The notes beneath the pieces were generated by a model. That model had not been told where the DNA came from, did no database searches, and was given only the letters and a program-made list of their open reading frames with translations. Below, piece by piece: positions 8,196-15,638 of a stretch of DNA of 64,000 nt (positions are counted from its first letter, which is position 1; every line of letters begins with the position of its first letter). This DNA is from Flavobacterium psychrotolerans (GTDB lineage: Bacteria; Bacteroidota; Bacteroidia; Flavobacteriales; Flavobacteriaceae): the NCBI RefSeq assembly GCF_003097635.1, contig NZ_QCZI01000010.1, positions 1-64,000 of the forward strand, written 5' to 3'. Both the position numbers and the translations under genes were made by a program.

Positions 8196-9644
8196 TTAAA
8201 AATTAAAATAGATAAACACTTGTTCTTTCCCCGCAAAATAAAAGATAAAGGCAACCAATATCAAATAAAACATCCATCTGAATTTACTGCTCCAGCTGAA
8301 ACCAAATTTTTGGATTGCAAAATCATTTTCTCTTCCTAGCCATTCAATCAGGAAAAAAGCAGCTGAGAGCAATAATGTTGTTAACGCTTTAGTTATCCCC
8401 CTGAATTGAGGCACTTTTAATAACGAACTCGATAAAATTCTTCCTATAATATCAAATGCCTGAGAAACACTATCCGATCTAAAAAAGATCCACGCAAAAA
8501 CGGCAAGAATAAATGTTAATAGAATAGACCCAAAATCTTTTAGAGAAGGAAGTAATTTTCCCTTAGCCACAATATCTAAGTTATTTCTATTCGTATTAAA
8601 AATTATTGAAGGCATGATGTATAAAGCGTTCAGAAATCCCCAGACTAGAAAAGTCCAATTGGCTCCATGCCAGAAACCGCTAACTAAAAATATGATAAAG
8701 GTATTTCGAACTTTCATCCAAGTACCACCTATACTTCCTCCTAACGGGATGTATAAATAATCCCGGAACCAAGTAGAAAGCGAAATATGCCAACGTCTCC
8801 AAAATTCGGCTATATCCCTTGAAAAATAAGGATATGAAAAATTTTTAAGCAATTCGAAACCGAATAATCTTGCAGATCCTAATGCAATATCAGAATACCC
8901 TGAAAAATCCCCATAAATTTGAAAAGTAAAAAATACGGCTCCTAAAAATAAGGTACTTCCCGAATAGTTTGTGTGATCATCAAAAATCAAATTAGCAAAT
9001 TCAGCACAATTATCTGCTATTACTATTTTTTTAAATAACCCCCACAAAATCTGACGTAGTCCATCAACCGCTCTCGAGTAATTAAAAACCCTAACTTTTT
9101 TAACCTGCGGAAGCAAGTGTGTAGCTCTTTCTATAGGACCAGCTACCAACAAAGGAAAAAAACTAACAAAGCAAGCATACTCGACAAAATTTTTCTCTGC
9201 TTTTATCCGGTCTTTATAAATATCAATCACGTAGGATAGTCCGTGAAAAGTATAAAAAGAAATTCCCACCGGAAGAATCACTTTTAGTGTCCAAGGGTTG
9301 ACCTGCAATCCGAAATGAGAAATGGCATCGGCAAAAGAGGTTGCAAAAAAATTAAAGTATTTAAAAACGCCCAGAAAACCTAGATTTATGGATATACTGA
9401 ACCAAAACCAAAACTTTTTGCTGTAAGAATCCTTGGATTCCGACATTTTTATTCCCGTATAATAATCCAATAAAGTAGAGAAAATGAGTAGAAACATAAA
9501 TCTCCAATCCCAACAAGCGTAAAAAAAATAGCTCGATACAAGGATTAATATATTTTGAGATTTAAGATTTTTATTGGTAACAAACCAATAAAGCATGAAA
9601 ACTATGGGTAAAAATAGGGCGTAATTTAGGGAGTTAAAAAACAT
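8196..9644 (-). CDS. MBOAT family O-acyltransferase, copy 2
   Basis: A 482-residue MBOAT with His286 in FWRRWHISLS and His326 in SGFWHGANW, aligning without gaps to copy 1 through the catalytic region. It is more divergent than copies 1 and 3 are from each other, for example GIKMSESKDS at about residue 64 and GFELLKNFSYPYF at about 262. The C-terminal 90 residues are unlike either paralogue. It is followed after 2 bases by the SGNH partner at 7294. The expected role is membrane transfer of an acyl group for O-acylation of a surface polysaccharide. Confidence 0.93.
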   Translation of the reverse strand: MFFNSLNYALFLPIVFMLYWFVTNKNLKSQNILILVSSYFFYACWDWRFMFLLIFSTLLDYYTGIKMSESKDSYSKKFWFWFSISINLGFLGVFKYFNFFATSFADAISHFGLQVNPWTLKVILPVGISFYTFHGLSYVIDIYKDRIKAEKNFVEYACFVSFFPLLVAGPIERATHLLPQVKKVRVFNYSRAVDGLRQILWGLFKKIVIADNCAEFANLIFDDHTNYSGSTLFLGAVFFTFQIYGDFSGYSDIALGSARLFGFELLKNFSYPYFSRDIAEFWRRWHISLSTWFRDYLYIPLGGSIGGTWMKVRNTFIIFLVSGFWHGANWTFLVWGFLNALYIMPSIIFNTNRNNLDIVAKGKLLPSLKDFGSILLTFILAVFAWIFFRSDSVSQAFDIIGRILSSSLLKVPQFRGITKALTTLLLSAAFFLIEWLGRENDFAIQKFGFSWSSKFRWMFYLILVAFIFYFAGKEQVFIYFNF

Positions 9645-9675
9645 ATATAAGATTCTGTTTTATTTAATGGGTAAC

Positions 9676-10656
9676 CTATTTAGAATACTCCTTTTTTGGT
9701 TTCGCTATTGAAAAATTGCTATTAACGAGTGAATTTAATGTTGTAGAAAACACTTTGGCTCCATTACTATTTAAGTGATCACAATTATAAAAATCCGTTT
9801 CTTTTAAAGGAAGATTTAAAAAATTCCAATATTTCAAATTAAATTTCTTTGCTAATTTGACAACGTCTAATTCATTAGCTTTTAATTGCTTTTGATTTAA
9901 CATTTTTATGTAAGGACTATAACAAGGGGTAGTTACCAAAATAGGAGTAATTTTTTTTGATTGCAATTGACAAATGAAATCCTCCAGATCTAGTAGTATT
10001 TCCTCTTTTTCAGTTGAGTTTAAAACTAAATCATTAAAACTATCGGCTCTCTTTTTGTATTTTAATGCTGCCATTTGGTCATTATCTGTACCTTTAAAAG
10101 AAAACCATCCTTTGTAAATGGGTTTATTTAAGTCCACCCCTTTTTCCACATCAATTGCTTTAATTATTTTGTATTCTTTACTTCTATCTTTTTTTAAAAA
10201 ATTTTTTGACACACTAAATGTATAGCCATAAATACGAGATATTTTTGACAGTACCGAAATCCCATTTTTATATTCTATCCCATTCCCATAATAAGACCAA
10301 GCATCTCTTTCAGATTGACTTGAAAAATATAATGAATGGTAGTCTATATTGATAATTACAAATTTTAAATTGGTTAATTTGTCAATATGTTTCATAACTA
10401 AGCGCTTATCAAAATATAGTGATTGACCGACATTAGCTAAATTATAAGAATATAAATCAAATTGATTTGGGTCAATTCCATACGTTGAATGGGAATTTCC
10501 TAAAATTATTAACTCTATGTTTTTTTGATTTAAAATTAGACCTTTTTCTTTTTCGGTATAGTCAGTATTTATTTGTCTTAAATAAACTTCAAAACATATA
10601 AAGCAAATGATAAAAGGCACCATGAAAATCATTAAATACTTTAAAAAAGTTTTCAT
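9676..10656 (-). CDS. Membrane-anchored SGNH-hydrolase-like protein, MBOAT partner 3
   Basis: This 326-residue protein has a hydrophobic N-terminal anchor (about 5-24). It carries the block I motif ILGNSHS with Ser55, then YNLANVG, and a C-terminal NCDHLN with His294. The residue three before the histidine is Asn, and an Asp directly precedes it. The gene begins 2 bases after the MBOAT at 10659-12095. It is probably a periplasmic partner that receives or transfers the acyl group. It shares only the short motifs with the other two SGNH-type proteins, in contrast to the near-identical MBOATs, so substrate choice may lie here (inference). Confidence 0.78.
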   Translation of the reverse strand: MKTFLKYLMIFMVPFIICFICFEVYLRQINTDYTEKEKGLILNQKNIELIILGNSHSTYGIDPNQFDLYSYNLANVGQSLYFDKRLVMKHIDKLTNLKFVIINIDYHSLYFSSQSERDAWSYYGNGIEYKNGISVLSKISRIYGYTFSVSKNFLKKDRSKEYKIIKAIDVEKGVDLNKPIYKGWFSFKGTDNDQMAALKYKKRADSFNDLVLNSTEKEEILLDLEDFICQLQSKKITPILVTTPCYSPYIKMLNQKQLKANELDVVKLAKKFNLKYWNFLNLPLKETDFYNCDHLNSNGAKVFSTTLNSLVNSNFSIAKPKKEYSK

Positions 10657-10658
10657 AA

Positions 10659-12095
10659 CTAAAATTGAAAATAAATAAATTGTTGTTCAGACCCTGAAAA
10701 ATAAAGTATAGATATCGCTAACAAATAATAAAAAATCCATCTTATTCCCTTGGCCCATTTCTGTCCGAGATTAGCAATTGCAAATTGTTCCTCACGACCA
10801 AACCATTCAATTAAAAAAAAGAATCCTAACAAAAGGAACAATATAGCCGGTCTAACCGTAGGAACAGTAAAAAATGAATGACTAAATATTCTTAAGATAT
10901 AACTAAATGCCTCATCAATCGTATTAGACCTAAAAAAAATCCAGGCAAATACCGTTAGCGAAAAAGTAACGATTATAGATGCGAATTCTTTTAATGTCGG
11001 TAGAGACCTTCCCCGAGCCACAATCTCAAGATTAGTTCTATTGGTGTTAAAAATAATCGATGGCATAATAAATAAGGCATTCAGAAAACCCCAAGCCAAG
11101 AAAGTCCAATTTGCTCCATGCCAAAATCCACTGACCAAAAAAATGATAAAAGTGTTCCGAACTTTCATCCAAGTGCCACCTTTACTGCCTCCTAACGGGA
11201 TGTATAAATAATCGCGAAACCAAGTGGAAAGCGAAATATGCCAACGTCTCCAAAATTCAGCAATATCCCGAGAGAAATACGGGAAGGCAAAATTTCGCAA
11301 TAAATCTACTCCAAAAAGACGTGCCGTTCCCAAAGCGATGTCTGAATAACCCGAAAAATCCCCATAAATTTGAAAGGCAAAAAATACCGCACCTAACACT
11401 AATGTACTTCCAGAATAGTCTGAATAATTATTAAAAATCCTGTTTGCATAATCGGCACATTGATCGGCAATAACCACTTTTTTAAACAACCCCCACAAGA
11501 TTTGTTTCAATCCATCTACGGCCTTTGTGTAATCAAAAGTCCTTTTTCTCTGAATTTGTGGCAATAAATGCGTTGCTCGTTCGATGGGTCCCGCTACCAA
11601 TAGCGGAAAAAAGCTGACAAAAACAGAATAATCTATAAAATTCTGTTCTGCTTTTATTCGGTCTTTATAAATATCAATCACGTAGGACAATCCGTGGAAA
11701 GTGTAAAAAGAAATACCCACAGGAAGAATCACTTTTAAAGTCCAAGGGTTGACTTGCCATCCGAAATGGGAAAAAGCATCAGCAAAAGAGGTTGCGAAAA
11801 AATTATAATATTTAAAAATCCCCAGAAAACCCAGATTGGTGGATATGCTTAACCAGAACCAAAACTTTTTACTTTTCTGATTTTTTGCATCCGACATTTT
11901 CAAACCCGTATAATAGTCTAATACCGTAGAAAAAATGAGCAAAAACAAAAAACGCCAGTCCCAACAAGCATAAAAAAAATAACTTGAAACTAATAACAAT
12001 ATATTTTGAAGTTTATAACTTCTATTCATTACAAACCAATAAAGTACAAAAACTATCGGTAAGAATAGGGCAAAATTTAAGGAGTTAAAAAACAT
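10659..12095 (-). CDS. MBOAT family O-acyltransferase, copy 3
   Basis: A 478-residue MBOAT with His286 and His326 in the same motifs as the other copies. Over the first 390 or so residues it is almost the same protein as copy 1, and the two genes also read nearly alike at DNA level in several stretches, for example around the RDYLYIPLGGSKGG codons. The C-terminus diverges. It starts immediately after the glycosyltransferase at 12096-13175 (no gap) and is followed 2 bases later by its SGNH partner. The tight packing suggests the acylation gene pair belongs to the same operon as that GT. Confidence 0.93.
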   Translation of the reverse strand: MFFNSLNFALFLPIVFVLYWFVMNRSYKLQNILLLVSSYFFYACWDWRFLFLLIFSTVLDYYTGLKMSDAKNQKSKKFWFWLSISTNLGFLGIFKYYNFFATSFADAFSHFGWQVNPWTLKVILPVGISFYTFHGLSYVIDIYKDRIKAEQNFIDYSVFVSFFPLLVAGPIERATHLLPQIQRKRTFDYTKAVDGLKQILWGLFKKVVIADQCADYANRIFNNYSDYSGSTLVLGAVFFAFQIYGDFSGYSDIALGTARLFGVDLLRNFAFPYFSRDIAEFWRRWHISLSTWFRDYLYIPLGGSKGGTWMKVRNTFIIFLVSGFWHGANWTFLAWGFLNALFIMPSIIFNTNRTNLEIVARGRSLPTLKEFASIIVTFSLTVFAWIFFRSNTIDEAFSYILRIFSHSFFTVPTVRPAILFLLLGFFFLIEWFGREEQFAIANLGQKWAKGIRWIFYYLLAISILYFSGSEQQFIYFQF

Positions 12096-13175
12096 CTATT
12101 CTTTTAATTTTTTATATTCACTTTCAAAACGAAGTGCAATTTGATGATTGTCAAAATTTTCATTGGCAAATGTAAAGGCATTTTTAATTTTTTCTTGATT
12201 TTTTTCTAATAGTGCAGCATTTATAGCTTCCACAAATCCTATTTCATTTCCTTTTTCTATTAAAAATCCGGTTTCTCCTGCCTTCACAATTTCAGAAATA
12301 CCTCCCACGTTATAGGCCACTACGGCTGTTTTACAAAACATAGCTTCTAAAAGAACCCCCGGCAAACCCTCAATGATACTGGGCAAAACCAACACATCTG
12401 CTTTTGCAATATAATCCATAGGATGGGTAACCCAACCATAAAAAAGGACTGATGATTCCAGCCCTCTATTCTTTACCAGTTCATGAATTTCTTTTTTCAA
12501 TGAACCATCGCCAAAAAGATGAAGATTGGCTTTAGGCTGTTTTTTTAAAAACTGCTCCCAAATGTTCAGCAAACCAATATGGTTTTTTTCAAACGTAAAA
12601 CCGCCCACATGAATTACGTTAACAGACACTTGATCTCCGCTTTTCCAATGAACTTCTTGAATAGGCTGGCTTTCCACCCCTATCGGAATTACGACCGTTT
12701 TATCCTTAGTGGTCGGGAACAATCGGTTCAAATCAGTCTTAGAATGCTCCGAAACCGATATAATAGCATCGGCTTTTGAGTACAGAAATTGGTTGATACG
12801 TTTTGTGACATTCGATTTGATATAACTGCTGACCGTACTGGCATTTCTGGCCACTACCAACGACCTCCATCCAAAAAATTGTTTGGACAACACTGCAAAT
12901 TTCAATGTATCTCCCGCATTGCATTGCACTATCTCGGGCTTGTATTTTTTTACTAGTTCAGCAAATTCTTTCCATCCGGCGAAATCAAACCATCGTTTGG
13001 ACAAAGGTCGATTTAAATGAATAATTTGCCCCGAAAAAGGCAAATCGCTTTCCCCTTCAAACAAGCTAATCAAAATAACTTGATGCCCTAAGGCTTGAAG
13101 CTTTTCAGAAAGTTGGGCGGCAAAAATCTCAGCTCCTCTTTTTTGGGGTTTCTGTATGAGTTGGAAAATTATCAT
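12096..13175 (-). CDS. Glycosyltransferase family 4
   Basis: This 359-residue protein has the two-domain GT-B pattern. The N-terminal half contains a GAEIFAAQLSEKLQALGH segment (rich in acceptor-domain features). The C-terminal half contains HVGGFTFEKNH and the EGLPGVLLEAMFC motif with the paired Glu residues that bind the nucleotide-sugar. It is a retaining cytoplasmic transferase adding one sugar to a lipid-linked repeat unit. Donor and acceptor cannot be told. The MBOAT gene follows directly; the palindromic repeat array lies upstream. Confidence 0.9.
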   Translation of the reverse strand: MIIFQLIQKPQKRGAEIFAAQLSEKLQALGHQVILISLFEGESDLPFSGQIIHLNRPLSKRWFDFAGWKEFAELVKKYKPEIVQCNAGDTLKFAVLSKQFFGWRSLVVARNASTVSSYIKSNVTKRINQFLYSKADAIISVSEHSKTDLNRLFPTTKDKTVVIPIGVESQPIQEVHWKSGDQVSVNVIHVGGFTFEKNHIGLLNIWEQFLKKQPKANLHLFGDGSLKKEIHELVKNRGLESSVLFYGWVTHPMDYIAKADVLVLPSIIEGLPGVLLEAMFCKTAVVAYNVGGISEIVKAGETGFLIEKGNEIGFVEAINAALLEKNQEKIKNAFTFANENFDNHQIALRFESEYKKLKE

Positions 13176-13196
13176 TTTTTTCTTACTTTATTTTTT

Positions 13197-13276
13197 TACC
13201 ACAAAATTCTGTGTCGATTTCCAAATAAGTCTATAATTTATTGAAAAACTATTGCTTTTTCTATGTTTCTATGTGG
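13197..13276 (+). repeat. Partial copy of the CCACATAG palindromic repeat
   Basis: The stretch has a good right arm, CTATGTTTCTATGTGG (13261-13276), but only a decayed left arm beginning ACCACAAAATTCTGTG. It is followed by a spacer, TTTATTTACAAACACTTT, that returns 167 bases later after the next copy. The 13176-13764 gap holds this partial copy and two fuller ones and no gene. Confidence 0.6.
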
Positions 13277-13317
13277 TTCCCGTTTTTATTTACAAACACT
13301 TTTAAAATTATTTTTTA

Positions 13318-13443
13318 CCACATAGATACATAGAAAATAATCAACTTTTTTAGAAGCTTCGCTTTTTATAGACTGTATAGCTATGAAAAAGTGAAACGTC
13401 TATGATTCCTAGAAAACTATCGTTTTTCTATGTATCTATGTGG
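13318..13443 (+). repeat. CCACATAG palindromic repeat (copy b)
   Basis: This 126-base element begins CCACATAGATACATAGA and ends CTATGTATCTATGTGG, imperfect reverse complements. The paired change in both arms (GATACATAG and CTATGTATC) keeps the pairing, which suggests that the folded form matters or that the arms converted each other. The centre carries ATAGCTATGAAAAAGTGAAACG. With its spacer it forms a 167-base tandem period with the copies on each side. Confidence 0.75.
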
Positions 13444-13484
13444 TTCCAGCTTTTATTTACAAACACTTTTAAAATTGTTTCTTA

Positions 13485-13643
13485 CCACATTGAGACATAG
13501 ATTTTGTAAGATATTGAAAGAAAGTTTCACTTTTAGATAGATTCACTTCGTCTTTTTGACCTTTGGTATCGGGTCATAACTATGAGAAAGTGAAACGACT
13601 ATGATTTCTTAAAAACTATTGCTTCGTCTATGTTTCTATGTGG
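13485..13643 (+). repeat. CCACATAG palindromic repeat (copy c)
   Basis: This 159-base copy begins CCACATTGAGACATAGA and ends CTATGTTTCTATGTGG. It also has an internal inverted repeat, GTTTCACTTT (13524-13533) against AAAGTGAAAC (13587-13596), so it could fold as a long branched stem. It ends 122 bases from the 3' end of the GxxExxY gene. Confidence 0.75.
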
Positions 13644-13764
13644 TTTAAAAATTGACGCTCCCTTTGACGTTTATAATTTATTAATGATATTACAATTATT
13701 TTTAACTTTTAAACTTGTCTGTATTAGGAACAAATATATTTTAACCAAAAAAGACACAAAAATT

Positions 13765-14175
13765 TTATTCTTTTGGTAAATTTTTAAAATACTCATTGAC
13801 AAAGGTTTTTTGACCTTCTTTAAAAATATTGAAACAATTAAAATTGATTAAAATTCCTTTAGGGGATTTTAAAAGTTTCATATAGTTTAGAAGCTTTGCT
13901 TCAAACATAGGATGAAATTCAAAAACAGCTTTTAATTCAACAATGATAGCATTTTCTACAAATAAATCACATCTAAAATCTGTTTCCAATTCTTTTCCTT
14001 TATATAGTACTGGAACTTTCATCTCTGATGAAAAATTTATTTTTCTATGTGTTAATTCTTCTTTTAAGCATTGGTGATAAACACTTTCCAGTAATCCTCT
14101 ACCCATTATTTTATGAACTTCAATTGCTGAACCAATAATTTCATATGTCAACTCATCTAAATATTTTTGTGTCAT
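13765..14175 (-). CDS. GxxExxY protein (PD-(D/E)xK nuclease-like)
   Basis: This 136-residue protein has the name-giving motif G27-L-L-E30-S-V-Y33. It also has a nuclease-like core with Asp70 in FRCDLFV and Glu80-x-Lys82 in IVELKA. GxxExxY proteins are widespread in Bacteroidetes, usually as single genes, and their function is not established; the fold suggests DNA cleavage or binding. Here it interrupts a run of glycosyltransferase genes and is flanked on both sides by palindromic repeats (copies at 13485-13643 and 14303-14454). It seems to have its own promoter. A link between gene and repeat is an inference from position only. Confidence 0.88.
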   Translation of the reverse strand: MTQKYLDELTYEIIGSAIEVHKIMGRGLLESVYHQCLKEELTHRKINFSSEMKVPVLYKGKELETDFRCDLFVENAIIVELKAVFEFHPMFEAKLLNYMKLLKSPKGILINFNCFNIFKEGQKTFVNEYFKNLPKE

Positions 14176-14197
14176 TATATGTTTTTTTTTAGCACAG

Positions 14198-14205
14198 CAA
14201 ATCTA
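14198..14205 (-). promoter_or_regulatory. Candidate -7 element for the GxxExxY gene
   Basis: TAGATTTG on the minus strand matches TAnnTTTG exactly. It is 22 bases upstream of the ATG, leaving a leader of about 17 bases. No TTG lies at a proper -33 distance, so the assignment rests on one element. Confidence 0.4.
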
Positions 14206-14302
14206 TGATTTTCTGTGAATCCTTCCTTTATCGTCTATGCAAAAACAAAGGTTTCTAGAATAGTTTAACACGTTGGGCGAAATTAAAAATAAAAAAATTG
14301 AA

Positions 14303-14454
14303 CCACATAGAGATATAGAAATTATAGTTTTCTGTTAGAATTTGTAGGCACTTTGCTTTTCCATAGTATAGCTATGTAAAAAGCATCCCAATCTAGCCTA
14401 TGTAAAAGCAAGGCTTTCTTGATTAATTTAGAATAAAACTATGTTTCTATGTGG
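14303..14454 (+). repeat. CCACATAG palindromic repeat (copy d) with a remnant outer arm
   Basis: This 152-base element begins CCACATAGAGATATAGA and ends CTATGTTTCTATGTGG. It has an inner hairpin around TTGCTTTTCCATAG and CTATGTAAAAAGCA. Just outside its left end, AACACGTTGGGCGAAATT (about 14267-14284) resembles the outer arm of the element at 7062, so this may be a half-decayed copy of the same nested structure. The gap 14176-14490 holds this element and the GxxExxY promoter and no gene. Confidence 0.72.
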
Positions 14455-14490
14455 TAAAAATAATATTTATACAATTAAAAATCAAACTAT

Positions 14491-15636
14491 TCAATTTGTG
14501 GCAGGGGCTAATTTTTGATACAAATCAAACATCTTTTTATTTACAGATTCTATTTGAAAATTTTCTATAAAAATTTCTTTGCTCTTTTTAGCAAAACGTT
14601 CCCTTAAAGTGGCATCTGTAACCAATTGTGCAATAGCTTCCGCCAATTGGGTTGCATTATTAATCTCAAAAGTCAGAGCATTTTGGTTCGCTTCAACAAC
14701 TTCAAGCATCATGGACAAATGCGTACAAATAATAGGTAAACCCGAGGCCTCCGCTTCTATCAGCACCCCAGGAAGCCCTTCAAATCGGGATGGAAAAACA
14801 AAAACGTCGGACATATTCAAGAGTGCGGGTATGTCGGTTCTGTGTCCCAAAAAAGTAACATTAGTATTGATTTTATTTTTAAGAACTTGTTGTTGGAGCA
14901 ATGAGGTAGCCTTCCCTTCTCTACCTACAATGAGTAGATGAATTTTATCCAACACTGATTGAGGTAAAAGTGCCATAGCATCCAAAAGGACATCCTGACC
15001 CTTTTGGTATTCCTGACGTGCCACATTAATTAAAACCAGTTGATTTTCGTCAATACCAAATTCTGATTTTAACAACGGTGCCACTTCATAGCGGTCTGCC
15101 TTCCTGCCCCGTTGTACCACTGTCATTTTTTTGGGCGAAATATGAAGTTTTTTTTGATAATGTTCTGCCACCGAAAAACCATTCGGGTGAAAATGATCCG
15201 TACCTAAAAAACTAGTAATTATATCCAGCCAACGATAAATTTCCAATTTGTATTTTGTAACCCCGGGTTCTTTCAAGCGATTGGCACTATAGGTATGATT
15301 GACCAAACTTTCTAAATGCATGAAGGAACCATCGAATAATCGGATGGTACGAACCATTAAATTCGCATTAAACAATACAGAATGAACCACATCGGGTTTA
15401 AACTCGGCAATGATTTTTTGTAGTGCCTTTCGTTTTTCCCAAAAACCCTTTTGAGGCAAAGTAAAAATACTGTTTTTATCCAATCCGAAAACTTCTGGAT
15501 CGTATTGCGGGTGCATGTCTTTTGTTTTACAAACACAGATTTCTACTCCGCTATCCTTTAAAAACCCAAACAATTCCAAGGTGGAAAATTCGGCTCCACC
15601 AGTAAAAAAAGAGTCAATGACTAACAGTATTCGCAT
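14491..15636 (-). CDS. Glycosyltransferase family 4
   Basis: The 381-residue protein begins MRILLVIDSFFTGGAEFSTL, the usual GT4 acceptor-side start. It contains the C-terminal EGLPGVLIEAEASGLP motif with the E-x7-E pair for donor binding. It starts 2 bases after the formyltransferase-propeller gene, so the two are co-transcribed. It probably adds a sugar to the lipid-linked oligosaccharide at the cytoplasmic face. Sugar specificity cannot be read from the sequence. Confidence 0.9.
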   Translation of the reverse strand: MRILLVIDSFFTGGAEFSTLELFGFLKDSGVEICVCKTKDMHPQYDPEVFGLDKNSIFTLPQKGFWEKRKALQKIIAEFKPDVVHSVLFNANLMVRTIRLFDGSFMHLESLVNHTYSANRLKEPGVTKYKLEIYRWLDIITSFLGTDHFHPNGFSVAEHYQKKLHISPKKMTVVQRGRKADRYEVAPLLKSEFGIDENQLVLINVARQEYQKGQDVLLDAMALLPQSVLDKIHLLIVGREGKATSLLQQQVLKNKINTNVTFLGHRTDIPALLNMSDVFVFPSRFEGLPGVLIEAEASGLPIICTHLSMMLEVVEANQNALTFEINNATQLAEAIAQLVTDATLRERFAKKSKEIFIENFQIESVNKKMFDLYQKLAPATN

Positions 15637-15638
15637 AA

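Noticed and set aside
13197..13643. Tandem repeats with regular period, CRISPR-like at first sight
   Set aside because: The period of 167 bases, palindromic arms and related (not unique) centres do not fit a CRISPR repeat-spacer pattern, and no cas gene is near.
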